The notes under the pieces were generated by a model. The model was given only the letters and a program-made list of their open reading frames with translations, ran no database searches and was not told where the DNA came from. A stretch of DNA of 64,000 bases, taken from positions 1,177,872 to 1,241,871 of the forward strand of contig NZ_JH109153.1 in NCBI RefSeq assembly GCF_000190755.2, written 5' to 3'. The stretch is from Methylobacter tundripaludum SV96 (GTDB taxonomy: Bacteria > Pseudomonadota > Gammaproteobacteria > Methylococcales > Methylomonadaceae). A program made the position numbers and the translations under genes. Shown one piece after another: positions 52,676-61,688 of this stretch; the stretch's first letter is position 1, and every line of letters begins with the position of its first letter.

Positions 52676-53267
52676 TCACTGTTTTTTCCATATGCACATA
52701 TTGCAAGCCGAGCAATATTCCACCATCGGCAGTGCGCTCAGCCCATATCACTTTTATCTCACCTTCCAACGCCAACCGCTCAATTTCAAACACGGTTATC
52801 TCACCCGCATCCACAGCGATGGATTCAGCAAGGTTAATCATTAACCCGTCCACTGAAGCATTGACGGTATGAAACTCATGATATTCACCATTTAGCAGGA
52901 TTCTGCCTGGAACCGTCATGTTTTTTCTATACACTTTTCTCTTATACAGTTGATTATCAACGTCATAAGTAATATTTCTAAATTCCAGCGCCAGCAATAT
53001 ATGATTATTCAGCATATCAACCCTGACCACCTCAGCCTCACCGGCCAAACGCATTTCCGGAAGATACAAATCTATCGTCGTCGATGCGGACAACATATTA
53101 AAAATATCCTTGGCGTCTTTGGGACTCGCCTGGTCGCACTTTAACTCTGCAAGCACACCGGTTAACGAAATATCTTTAATGATGATTTCCTGCTCTTCTC
53201 CTCCCATATAAATCAGACCATGCGACGTTAAGTTTTTTCGATAAGGCCGGTTTAAATCTAAATTCAT
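52647..53267 (-). CDS. Tandem PilZ domain protein
   Basis: A 206-residue protein with two PilZ-like modules: residues 8-95 (RPYRKNLTSHGLIYMG ... DISLTGVLAEL) and 105-200 (VYRKNMTVPGRILLNGEYHEFHTVNASVDGLMI). Both carry the RKxxR-like start and (D/N)xSxxG-type motifs, in degenerate form in the second domain. It probably binds c-di-GMP in at least the first domain. The start follows GAGGAAAG at good spacing. The C-terminus has a homologous remnant at 47184-47292, so a paralogue or an older copy once lay there. Confidence 0.82.
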   Translation of the reverse strand: MNLDLNRPYRKNLTSHGLIYMGGEEQEIIIKDISLTGVLAELKCDQASPKDAKDIFNMLSASTTIDLYLPEMRLAGEAEVVRVDMLNNHILLALEFRNITYDVDNQLYKRKVYRKNMTVPGRILLNGEYHEFHTVNASVDGLMINLAESIAVDAGEITVFEIERLALEGEIKVIWAERTADGGILLGLQYVHMEKTVIKGVPRFAR

Positions 53268-53410
53268 CTGACTTTCCTCTCTAATTATCCATTTGCCTTA
53301 TTGTTCAAATACCGTGCAAGGCCATCTCGTGCAATTATAGTGTCTGTGTTATATTTTTCTTTCTATTTTATCGCCTACAATATCCGAACCCCACACAGAC
53401 TCGCCGCATC

Positions 53411-54007
53411 ATGAAAAAGCTATTCATCCCGCTCTTGTTACTGTCCCTGACGGCCTGCACGGCCCTCACGCCTAAAAACGGTGACAATATATGCTCTACT
53501 TTCAGGGAGAAAGACGGCTGGTATGATGACGCTAAAAGCTCATTTGAGAAATGGGGCGTGCCTATTCCCGTTCAAATGGCGATCATGCATCAGGAGTCGC
53601 ACTTTGTCGCCGATGCACAACCGCCGCGCCCCTGGTTGCTGGGGTTTATTCCCCTGCCCCGAGCCAGCAGCGCCTATGGCTATGCCCAAGCCAAAGATGA
53701 AACCTGGGACAGCTATCAGGACAAGGCAGGCAGCTGGGGAGCCGATCGGGAAGACTTTGCCGATGCCGCCGATTTTATCGGCTGGTATTGCAGCATCAGC
53801 CACACCCGGCTGGGCATATCGAAACTGGACGCCAAGAATTTATATCTCGCCTACCATGAAGGACATGGCGGTTATCAACGCAAAAGCTATTTGCAAAAAG
53901 CGGGGCTGGTACAGATTGCCAACAAAGTAGCCAAGCGGGCAAAACTTTTCCAAAGCCAATTAGGCGAATGCCAAAACGATTTAGGAAACAAAGGCTGGTT
54001 TTTTTGA
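53411..54007 (+). CDS. Lytic transglycosylase-like (SLT domain) lipoprotein
   Basis: A 198-residue lipoprotein with the lipobox LTAC (lipidated Cys16). The mature domain resembles SLT lysozyme-like transglycosylases: the catalytic Glu in MAIMHQESHFVADAQPPR (Glu63), then SSAYGYAQAKDETWDSYQDKAGSW, DAADFIGWYCSISH, and NLYLAYHEGHGGYQRKSY. It would cleave peptidoglycan glycan strands in the periplasm from an outer-membrane anchor. The downstream FKBP gene starts 38 bases after its stop. Confidence 0.87.
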   Translation: MKKLFIPLLLLSLTACTALTPKNGDNICSTFREKDGWYDDAKSSFEKWGVPIPVQMAIMHQESHFVADAQPPRPWLLGFIPLPRASSAYGYAQAKDETWDSYQDKAGSWGADREDFADAADFIGWYCSISHTRLGISKLDAKNLYLAYHEGHGGYQRKSYLQKAGLVQIANKVAKRAKLFQSQLGECQNDLGNKGWFF

Positions 54008-54045
54008 TAAACTATCGATTCTACGTTAACAATAAAGGATAAGTC

Positions 54046-54528
54046 GTGAGAAAAATTCAAACTAAAGTTCTTTCAATCGTCACCGTTCTTCTTATAGGAT
54101 TTACTATGTTTTCACTGGCCAATGCCACCACCCCCGCAGAAAATAAAGCCGCAGGAACAGCCTTCCTTGCAGAAAACGCTAAAAAAGCCAATATCGTAAC
54201 GACTGCAACCGGCTTGCAATACGAAGTATTAACCCCCGGAACCGGCACCGCTTCACCTTCAGCCACCGATAACGTTACCGTACATTACAAGGGCACAACC
54301 ATTGACGGCGAAGAGTTCGACAGCTCTTACAGCCGCGGCGAACCGGCTACATTCCCGCTAAACAGAGTCATCGCCGGATGGACTGAAGGCGTGCAACTCA
54401 TGAAAGAAGGTGCAAAATACCGCTTTTATATTCCATCAGAACTCGCATACGGCGAACAAGGCGCAGGCCGCGCCATCGGCCCGAATGCCGCATTGATCTT
54501 CGATGTTGAGCTGATCAAGATTCAGTAA
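54046..54528 (+). CDS. FKBP-type peptidyl-prolyl isomerase, periplasmic
   Basis: A 160-residue protein with a signal peptide (SIVTVLLIGFTMFSLANA, cleavage near residue 27), a short FkpA/Mip-like helical linker (PAENKAAGTAFLAENAKKANIVTTATGLQYEVL) and one FKBP domain (DNVTVHYKGTTIDGEEFDSSYSRGEPATFPLNRVIAGWTEGVQLMKEGAKYRFYIPSELAYGEQG ... NAALIFDVELIKI). It catalyses proline isomerisation during periplasmic folding. The start is GTG at 54046 after AAAGGA. Confidence 0.93.
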   Translation: MRKIQTKVLSIVTVLLIGFTMFSLANATTPAENKAAGTAFLAENAKKANIVTTATGLQYEVLTPGTGTASPSATDNVTVHYKGTTIDGEEFDSSYSRGEPATFPLNRVIAGWTEGVQLMKEGAKYRFYIPSELAYGEQGAGRAIGPNAALIFDVELIKIQ

Positions 54529-54536
54529 CAAAGCAG

Positions 54537-54701
54537 GCTAAAGGCGCAAGGCAAAGGGCAAAAAACCGTTGCTTTGCATCTACTGCACAGCCTTAAACAG
54601 TACCCGATCATCCGTTCCGACTATTCAAAGCCGGCTTTGAACTCCAGCGTTAAAGGGGTCCAAAGCCGGCTTTGGACATTTTGCCTTTCGCCTTTTGCCT
54701 A
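54537..54701. repeat. GGCAAAGGGC repeat pair with AAAGCCGGCTTTG palindromes
   Basis: The segment begins GGCTAAAGGCGCAAGGCAAA and ends TTTTGCCTTTCGCCTTTTGCC, opposite arms of the repeat also seen at 23707-23765. Between them lie two copies of the self-complementary CAAAGCCGGCTTTG motif. It separates the FKBP gene from rlmKL and shows no coding sequence. Confidence 0.6.
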
Positions 54702-54708
54702 AGCTCTT

Positions 54709-57033
54709 ATGCCCACTTACCAACTATTTGCTACAACACCTAAGGCGATGGAAACCATCCTGACCGATGAACTCCAAGCGCTCGGCGTCAACAATATCAA
54801 GGCCACCCTAGCCGGCGTCGCTTTTCAGGGAGACTTGGAAACCGCTTACCGGGCCTGCCTGTGGTCAAGAACTGCAAATCGGATTTTACTGGTGCTAAGC
54901 TCTTTCGAGGTAAAAACCCAGGAAGACCTTTATAACGGCGTACAAAAAATCGACTGGTTCGAGCATATTAATCCTGAAGACAGCTTTGCCGTCTCGTTCA
55001 GTGCGAAAAACTCAGCGGCGATTAACAACACCCACTTTGGCGCATTAAAAGTTAAAGACGCCATCGTCGATCAGATGCGGGCAAGGTTTCAAACCCGGCC
55101 CAGCATCAATACCGAACAGCCCAATATCCGCATCAATGTGTATTTGAATGGCGAAAATGCTCAACTGAGCCTCGACCTATCCGGCGAAAGCCTGCATCGT
55201 CGCGGTTATCGGGATGTCAGCATCAAAGCTCCGATGAAGGAAAATCTTGCAGCAGCCATGTTGCTGCGTAGCGGCTGGCCCCAAATCGCCAAGCAACAGG
55301 GTTCATTAATCGACCCGATGTGCGGTTCCGGAACGCTGTTGCTGGAAGGCGCAATGATCGCCGCCGATTACGCCCCCGGTTTGCTGCGCGATTATTTCGG
55401 CTTTACCGGCTGGAAAAAACACGATGCGCAATGCTGGAAAAAATTACGCGCGGAAGCCGAACAACGCAAAAAGATCGGCCTGGAAAAACTGCCGGTTATC
55501 GTGGGTTTCGACCAAAATCGCCATACCGTCAACACCGCTCTGGCGCATATCGCCAATGCCGGTCTGCAAAATAAAATCCATGTCGAACGCCGCGACATTG
55601 AAGACGCGGAACCCGCCGAAAGCTGGAAACCCGGCCTGTTGATCTGTAACCCGCCTTATGGCGAACGCTTGGGCGACGAGCAGGAAACGGCCGAGTTATA
55701 TAAAAAATTCGGCGAGTCGCTGAAAGCGCATTTTATCGGCTGGAAGGCCGCAATGATTATCAGCAACCCGGAACTGGGCTTTCGCTTAGGGCTACGCTCG
55801 CAAAAGCCGATCACCCTGTTCAACGGCGCGCTTGAATGCAAACTGTTACGGCTGGATATTGAAGAAAGCAATTTCTTCATCCCCAAAGCCAAGACGCAGG
55901 AAGAGCGCATTGCTCAGGCGATTGAAACCGGAAAAATTCAGGAACAGCGGATTGCTCAAGCAACTCAGACTAAAACCACGCCGCAACCCGAAACTACCAG
56001 CGCCGACACGCTTGCCGAGCAAGATGTAAGTGAATTGGGAGCGGAAATGTTCGCCAACCGGCTCAAAAAGAACCTGAAAAAACTGTCCAATTGGGCCAAG
56101 CAAAATCGCATCACCTGCTATCGGGTCTACGATGCCGATTTGCCGGAATACGCGGTTGCCGTCGATATTTATCAAGGAGAAGCTTGCCGCTCCCAGCTCA
56201 CGCCCCTCGCCTACATCCCTGTAGGCGATCAAACCTGGATCAATGTACAGGAATACGAACCGCCCAAAAGCATCGATCAACACAAAGCCGATCAGCGATT
56301 GGCGGGACTGCTGGCCGAAATCCCCCGCGTACTTGGCGTCAATCGCGAGCAGGTTTTCCTGAAAATACGCCGCAAGCAAAAAAGCACCGATCAGTACGAA
56401 AAACACGATGACCAGGGACGTTTCCACATCATCGAAGAAGGCGGCTGCAAATTACTGGTAAATTTCGAAGATTATCTGGATACCGGGTTATTCCTTGATC
56501 ACCGGCCGATTCGGATGCTGATTCAAAAACAAGCCAAAGATAAAAGCTTTTTAAACCTGTTTGCCTATACCGGCAGCGCGACGGTCCATGCGGCCATGGG
56601 TGGCGCCAAATCAACGACGACCGTCGATATGTCCAATACTTATATCAACTGGGCAAAAAAGAACATGGCACTGAATGCCAACGAAGGGGCGCATGAGTTT
56701 ATACAAGCTGATTGTCTGGAATGGCTAGCCGCCGAAGCTCAGCTGGCTAACAGACACTACGACTTAATTTTCCTCGATCCACCGACGTTTTCCAATTCGA
56801 AACGGATGGACGCCGTGTTCGATATACAAAATGACCATGTGCAATTGATCAACAACGCAATTTCTTTGCTGTCGCCGGGAGGTGTCCTATACTTCTCCAC
56901 TAATTTCAGGCGTTTTAAAATCGACAAACAGGCATTGTCCGATTTAATTGTAGAAGACATTAGCGCGGCAACTATTCCGGAAGATTTTGCCCGTAACCCA
57001 AAAATTCATTATTGCTGGAGAATTCAAGAGTGA
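54709..57033 (+). CDS. rlmL: Bifunctional 23S rRNA methyltransferase RlmKL
   Basis: RlmKL makes m2G2445 (RlmL half) and m7G2069 (RlmK half) in 23S rRNA. The 774-residue protein has a THUMP domain at about residues 45-160, the first MTase with DPMCGSGTLLLEGAMIAADYAPG and the NPPYGERLG motif near residue 310, and the second MTase with FLNLFAYTGSATVHAAMGGA and DPPTFSNSKRM near residue 690. The E. coli enzyme is about 702 residues; the extra length is a charged linker at residues 390-440 (TQEERIAQAIETGKIQEQRIAQATQ...) between the two halves. Its TGA overlaps the acylphosphatase ATG. Confidence 0.95.
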   Translation: MPTYQLFATTPKAMETILTDELQALGVNNIKATLAGVAFQGDLETAYRACLWSRTANRILLVLSSFEVKTQEDLYNGVQKIDWFEHINPEDSFAVSFSAKNSAAINNTHFGALKVKDAIVDQMRARFQTRPSINTEQPNIRINVYLNGENAQLSLDLSGESLHRRGYRDVSIKAPMKENLAAAMLLRSGWPQIAKQQGSLIDPMCGSGTLLLEGAMIAADYAPGLLRDYFGFTGWKKHDAQCWKKLRAEAEQRKKIGLEKLPVIVGFDQNRHTVNTALAHIANAGLQNKIHVERRDIEDAEPAESWKPGLLICNPPYGERLGDEQETAELYKKFGESLKAHFIGWKAAMIISNPELGFRLGLRSQKPITLFNGALECKLLRLDIEESNFFIPKAKTQEERIAQAIETGKIQEQRIAQATQTKTTPQPETTSADTLAEQDVSELGAEMFANRLKKNLKKLSNWAKQNRITCYRVYDADLPEYAVAVDIYQGEACRSQLTPLAYIPVGDQTWINVQEYEPPKSIDQHKADQRLAGLLAEIPRVLGVNREQVFLKIRRKQKSTDQYEKHDDQGRFHIIEEGGCKLLVNFEDYLDTGLFLDHRPIRMLIQKQAKDKSFLNLFAYTGSATVHAAMGGAKSTTTVDMSNTYINWAKKNMALNANEGAHEFIQADCLEWLAAEAQLANRHYDLIFLDPPTFSNSKRMDAVFDIQNDHVQLINNAISLLSPGGVLYFSTNFRRFKIDKQALSDLIVEDISAATIPEDFARNPKIHYCWRIQE

Positions 57034-57302
57034 TGCGTAAAGTTAAGATCCTGATTTCCGGTCGAGTTCAAGGCGTTTATTTTCGCCTCTTTACCCAGAA
57101 CAAGGCCAAACACTTCGCCATAAAAGGCAGCGTCAAAAACCTCCCGGATGGCCGGGTTGAAATCATCGCCGAAGCAGGAAGCATGGCTATTGAAAAGTTT
57201 ATTAAATGGTGCCACAAAGGGCCTATAACCGCCCGAGTCGATCATGTTGAAATCACTGAACTTCAACCGGGTGAATTGTTAACGTCTTTTGAAATACACT
57301 AA
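57033..57302 (+). CDS. acyP: Acylphosphatase
   Basis: An 89-residue enzyme that hydrolyses acyl phosphates. The motif ISGRVQGVYFRLFTQNKA holds the catalytic Arg of GxVQGVxFR, and GSVKNLPDGRVEIIAEA holds the catalytic Asn. The ATG at 57033 overlaps the rlmKL stop as TGATG, so the shorter start is preferred over the in-frame upstream one at 57012. It is followed 5 bases later by the convergent msrQ gene end. Confidence 0.95.
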   Translation: MRKVKILISGRVQGVYFRLFTQNKAKHFAIKGSVKNLPDGRVEIIAEAGSMAIEKFIKWCHKGPITARVDHVEITELQPGELLTSFEIH

Positions 57303-57307
57303 CAATT

Positions 57308-57922
57308 TTAAGAAACGAAAACTTTAGCCCTCTTCCTGTAATAAACGGCAACACGTATGCCCAGTACAGCGCCTATCACCACGGCATAAATCAACGGCTC
57401 GGTATAATCCGCTTTTACCAGCCAAAAATAATGTACGACAGCCGTTAACCCTGCCACATAGACTAGCTGGTGCAGTTTTATCCAGCTTCGTCCCAACCTT
57501 TTCTGCATTTTTTTTGTTGAAGTGACAGCTAAAGGAAACAGCAACAAATAAGTCAGCAAGCCCATCAGTATATAAGGACTTTTCGGCACCTCGTCCTTAA
57601 ATGCTTCCCAGGAAAGCGACAAATCAAGCACGATAAAAACCAGCAAATGCAGACTGGCGTAAAAAAAAGCGAACAAGCCCATCATTCGCCTAAAGCGCAT
57701 CGGCCAATTCTGTCCCGTTACTGTTTTACTGGGCGACAGCGCCAAACCGATGCACAAAAACCGTAAAGCCCAATCGCCAAAGCCGAAATGCAGGGTTTCT
57801 ATTGGATTCGCGCCAAGTTGATCGTTGATTGCATCCTTCAACAGCAAGCCGAAAGGCACTAAACTCAGTAAAAAAACGATAATTTTTATGGCCGCCCAGC
57901 CTTTTTTGCCGGGTAACATCAA
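57308..57922 (-). CDS. msrQ: Haem-binding membrane subunit MsrQ of methionine sulfoxide reductase MsrPQ
   Basis: MsrQ (YedZ) is an inner-membrane b-haem protein that delivers electrons from the quinone pool to MsrP. The 204-residue protein has six hydrophobic helices, with conserved histidines in the ferric-reductase-like domain (ASLHLLVFIVLDLSL, and WIKLHQLVYVAGLTAVVHYFWLVKADY). It overlaps msrP by four bases and follows it in the operon. Confidence 0.93.
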   Translation of the reverse strand: MMLPGKKGWAAIKIIVFLLSLVPFGLLLKDAINDQLGANPIETLHFGFGDWALRFLCIGLALSPSKTVTGQNWPMRFRRMMGLFAFFYASLHLLVFIVLDLSLSWEAFKDEVPKSPYILMGLLTYLLLFPLAVTSTKKMQKRLGRSWIKLHQLVYVAGLTAVVHYFWLVKADYTEPLIYAVVIGAVLGIRVAVYYRKRAKVFVS

Positions 57923-58863
57923 AAATACTGCTTTAGATCCATATCGGAATAAAGCGCCGCGACCTCCGCACCATAGCCGTTAAACTTTTCGGTATCGCGC
58001 TTCGGAGTAAAAAGACTGCTGCCCAGCACCCGCTCACGGCTTTGGCTCCATCGTGGATGAGACACTTCAGGATTAACGTTGGCATAGAAGCCGTACTCAT
58101 TAGGCGCGTTTTTATGCCAAGCGGTTTCAGGCATGTTTTCGGTAAAACGGATTTTGACAATCGCCTTGATACTTTTGAATCCATACTTCCACGGCACAAT
58201 CAAGCGCAACGGCGCACCATTCTGATTGGGCAGCTCATCGCCATACATGCCGGTAACCATCATCGTTAACGGATGCATGGCTTCATCGATACGCAAACCT
58301 TCCACATAAGGCCAGTCTAATCCACCGGAGCGCTGACCGATCATGACTTCCGGATTATAAATCGTGGTAAATTCGACAAACTTTGCTTTTGAAGTAGGCT
58401 TAAACCGCTTCAGCATTTCGCCCAATGGAAAGCCTATCCACGGCACCACCATAGACCAAGCCTCCACGCAGCGGAACCGGTAAATGCGTTCCTGCACAGG
58501 ATTGTCTTTTAGAATATCTTCCAGATTGTAAACGCCCGGTTTTTCCACCTCGCCTGCAACTTCCACACTCCATGGCTTGGTTTTTAAGGCCCTGGCTAAA
58601 ACCGTCGAATCTTTTTTATTCGAGGAGAACTCATAGTAATTGGTATAGCTGGTAACATCCTCGCGACCGGTGACCGGTAACTTTGCGGAATAAGGCCCAA
58701 TCGGCACGTCGGCATATTTTCCCGTTTCTGCATGTCCTGAACTCGGCAACATAATCCCCGCTGAAAATATAGTTGCCGCTTTAATAAACTCCCGTCGGGA
58801 TTCAAAAACCGCCCGGTCAGTGATTTCGCTGCTTAAGATGTTTGATTTGGTTTTAATTAACAT
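57919..58863 (-). CDS. msrP: Protein-methionine-sulfoxide reductase catalytic subunit MsrP
   Basis: MsrP (YedY) is a periplasmic molybdopterin enzyme that reduces methionine sulfoxide in envelope proteins. The 314-residue protein has a twin-arginine signal (SRREFIKAATIFSAGIM), and the conserved blocks YRFRCVEAWSMVVPWIGFPLGEML (the cofactor Cys) and LPNQNGAPLRLIVPWKYGFKSIKAIVKI. The ATG at 58863 follows AGGAG, so this start is preferred over an upstream TTG at 58869. It shares an operon with msrQ. The dependence on molybdenum cofactor is also shown by the genes at 47-52 kb. Confidence 0.95.
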   Translation of the reverse strand: MLIKTKSNILSSEITDRAVFESRREFIKAATIFSAGIMLPSSGHAETGKYADVPIGPYSAKLPVTGREDVTSYTNYYEFSSNKKDSTVLARALKTKPWSVEVAGEVEKPGVYNLEDILKDNPVQERIYRFRCVEAWSMVVPWIGFPLGEMLKRFKPTSKAKFVEFTTIYNPEVMIGQRSGGLDWPYVEGLRIDEAMHPLTMMVTGMYGDELPNQNGAPLRLIVPWKYGFKSIKAIVKIRFTENMPETAWHKNAPNEYGFYANVNPEVSHPRWSQSRERVLGSSLFTPKRDTEKFNGYGAEVAALYSDMDLKQYF

Positions 58864-58869
58864 GCTCAA

Positions 58870-59210
58870 CTCCTTTGTTCCGGACGTTTACCCTATGGAG
58901 CTTAAATAATACATCAAACCGTTTTAACATCGTTAATATTGACAACCGGAGAATCAATTGCAGTTAACGTGGTTTTGTTAAAAACGTATTCATCTCAACA
59001 TGAGCCGGAATTTCGATAACTTCTTCATCGTTTGAAAATCAATCATCATTGGCAAATCGTCTTTAGCACCGTAGACTACCCACTATACAACGCGCCACAT
59101 AAGCTTCTTTTATACGCCTTTCGACTTTAGGTGATTACTTCACTAACTTGGCATTCAAAATTAATCGAGCCCCCCATTGATTACAAATACTCCTATTTCG
59201 AACCCAGATT
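58870..59210. other. Divergent intergenic region, 341 bases
   Basis: It separates msrP from the STAND gene and must contain both promoters. No gene or notable repeat was seen. The composition becomes AT-rich towards the STAND gene. Confidence 0.4.
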
Positions 59211-61499
59211 ATGCTAGAACCTAAACAATCAAAAGTACAAGCAACAGAAATAACTTATGAACTTCATTCCTTAGGCTGGAAGGCTTTTCAAGACCTTTGT
59301 ATAACAATAATCAGTGACATTTGGGGGCACACTGTTCAAAGTTTTTTTGACTCGCATGATGGTGGACGAGATGGAGCATTTCATGGAGCATGGAACAGCA
59401 AACAAGGAGAATCATTTCACGGTGCATTTACCGTGCAATGTAAATTTACTGCTAAACGCGACAAGACCCTTACTCTTTCTGATTTAAAAGATGAGCTAGC
59501 GAAAGCCGAACGCCTTGCCTCTCGTGGTTTGGCAGATAATTACATTCTATTTACAAATGCCCGTTTAACCGGAGTAAGCGAAGAAAAAATAAAAGCAGCT
59601 TTTGAAAAAACTCCAGGTTTAAAGCATTTTGCAGCTTACGGATGTGAGCGTATTTCGCAAATCATTCGTAACTCGCCACGCCTTAGAATGTTGGTTCCGC
59701 GTGTTTATGGACTTGGCGATCTGAGTCAAATTTTAGATCAACGAGCTTACGCACAGGCCGGAGAAATTCTAAGTGCATTAGGCGATGATTTGTCAAAATT
59801 CGTTAGAACTGATGCTTATCAAAAAAGTGCCCAGGCGCTAATCAATCATGGTTTTGTATTATTACTTGGCGAACCTGCTTGTGGAAAATCTACCATTGCC
59901 GCCGCATTAGCTGTAGGCGCATTGGATGAATGGGGGTGTTCAACCATTAAAATTTGTGACGCCAATCATTTTAAAACCCATTGGAATCCCCACGAGCCTA
60001 AACAATTCTTTTGGGTGGATGATGCTTTTGGAGCAACACAAATTGATTGGTCTAGTACATTTGATTGGAATCGCGTGTTTCCTCATATTCAAGCTGCAAT
60101 CAAAAGCGGGGCCAAAATACTATTTACTTCCCGTGACTATATTTATAACAGAGCTAAAGACCATTTCAAGGAATCTGCCCTACCTGTAATGAAAGAATCT
60201 CAAGTTGTAATTCATGTACAGAACATTACTTTGTTAGAGCGTGAGCAAATTCTTTATAATCATATTAAGTTAGGTTCTCAACCAAATAAATTCAAAAAAG
60301 AAATTAAGCAATACCTTTCTAAGGTTCCAAGTATTCCACAATTTACCCCTGAAATTGCGCGGCGGTTAGGCAACCCTTTTTTTACAAAAGAACTTCATAT
60401 TTCAGACTGGGGGCTGAATAATTTTATAGTTCATCCTAAAGAGTTTCTTCGTGAAATCATTCAGACAATTGATAAAGAAAGTCTCTCGGCTGTTGCACTC
60501 GTATTTATGCGTGGAGGTGTTTTGCCAAGCCCGATTGACCCAACGCCAGAGGAGAATAAAGCTGTTTCTTTAATAGGAGGTTCAAGTGATGGGGTTCGCA
60601 GAGCTTTTACTGCGCTTAACGAAAGTTTATTGATCCGAACATTAGAAAATGGTGACCACATCTACCGCTTTAAACATCCAACTATTCGTGATGCTTTTGC
60701 TTCATTAGTAGCAGATGATTTGGAGTTGATGGATATTTACCTAGCTGGCTCACCATTAGAAAAATTATTTAATGAGGTATCGTGTGGAGATGTTGGTATT
60801 GACGGTGTGAAAGTTATTATCCCTATTAATCGTTATGACATTTTAATCACTCGTATTAAATCTCTTGGTACCTCAAAGTGGCACAATAATTTATCTTTAA
60901 ACCGTTTTCTTTCGCGCCGCTGTGATAGTAAGTTTTTAGAATCATTTACTGCTAGCAATCGACAATTTATTCAGAAATTAAGTGTAAATCCGTATCTGTA
61001 TTGGTCATCAGAAGTTGATGTTATTGTTCGTCTATTAAGTTTCAGGCTCTTACCAGAAGCAGAAAGACTTCGAGTTGTAACTGCTATTTCGGAGCTAGCA
61101 ATTGACATACCTGATTCAGGATTTTTGAAAGCAGAAATCAAAAGTTTAATGACTCCTGATGAATTGAATAGCCTTCTTGATAAAGTTAAAACTAAATTAA
61201 TTCCTAATTTAGATAAAGAAATTGTTCAATGGAAAAGAAATTATAATTACGGGGATGATCCAGAAGAATATTTCGAAGAACTAAAAGATGCACTAGAAGA
61301 ATATAAAAATGAGTTTGAAGAAGATAAAACAATTACCGAAAAAATCGACAACACATTGAAAAAAATAGACCTAATTGTTGAGGAATTAAAATCCGAATTA
61401 CCCGAAGATAAAAAAGACAAGGAAGAATTATTTAATCAAAATAGGCATGAGGATGATAAAAATAACCGACGATCTATTTTTGATGATGTGGATTTGTAA
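59211..61499 (+). CDS. Mrr-like nuclease/STAND NTPase fusion, probable antiphage sensor
   Basis: A 762-residue protein. Residues 1-165 form a Mrr-type PD-(D/E)xK nuclease: FFDSHDGGRDGAFHG (acidic residues 47-54) and FTVQCKFTA (QxK, 75-78). Residues about 170-520 form a STAND NTPase (nSTAND3-like) with Walker A GEPACGKST at 220-228 and Walker B FFWVDDAFG at 266-274, then a helical winged part (EIARRLGNPFF). The remainder is a helical sensor-like region with an acidic, coiled-coil C-terminus (residues 690-762). Known antiviral Avs-type proteins have this nuclease-STAND-sensor layout and detect a viral protein. Codon use is more AT-rich than its neighbours, a sign of transfer. The antiphage role is inferred. 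Confidence 0.82.
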   Translation: MLEPKQSKVQATEITYELHSLGWKAFQDLCITIISDIWGHTVQSFFDSHDGGRDGAFHGAWNSKQGESFHGAFTVQCKFTAKRDKTLTLSDLKDELAKAERLASRGLADNYILFTNARLTGVSEEKIKAAFEKTPGLKHFAAYGCERISQIIRNSPRLRMLVPRVYGLGDLSQILDQRAYAQAGEILSALGDDLSKFVRTDAYQKSAQALINHGFVLLLGEPACGKSTIAAALAVGALDEWGCSTIKICDANHFKTHWNPHEPKQFFWVDDAFGATQIDWSSTFDWNRVFPHIQAAIKSGAKILFTSRDYIYNRAKDHFKESALPVMKESQVVIHVQNITLLEREQILYNHIKLGSQPNKFKKEIKQYLSKVPSIPQFTPEIARRLGNPFFTKELHISDWGLNNFIVHPKEFLREIIQTIDKESLSAVALVFMRGGVLPSPIDPTPEENKAVSLIGGSSDGVRRAFTALNESLLIRTLENGDHIYRFKHPTIRDAFASLVADDLELMDIYLAGSPLEKLFNEVSCGDVGIDGVKVIIPINRYDILITRIKSLGTSKWHNNLSLNRFLSRRCDSKFLESFTASNRQFIQKLSVNPYLYWSSEVDVIVRLLSFRLLPEAERLRVVTAISELAIDIPDSGFLKAEIKSLMTPDELNSLLDKVKTKLIPNLDKEIVQWKRNYNYGDDPEEYFEELKDALEEYKNEFEEDKTITEKIDNTLKKIDLIVEELKSELPEDKKDKEELFNQNRHEDDKNNRRSIFDDVDL

Positions 61500-61688
61500 C
61501 GGGTTGCAGTGCTGTAGATTGGCCATGTTATGCCCAACATTCCTATGCTTTAAAATGGCGACGGATTCCGGTTTTGTCCACCGCCATCGCATCATCGGAA
61601 TCGGACGCCAAAATATTGTGCAACGGCAAGATGTTGCACAACCTACCCCACTTATTGAACTCCTAAACCTTAGTTCATAATCATTATG

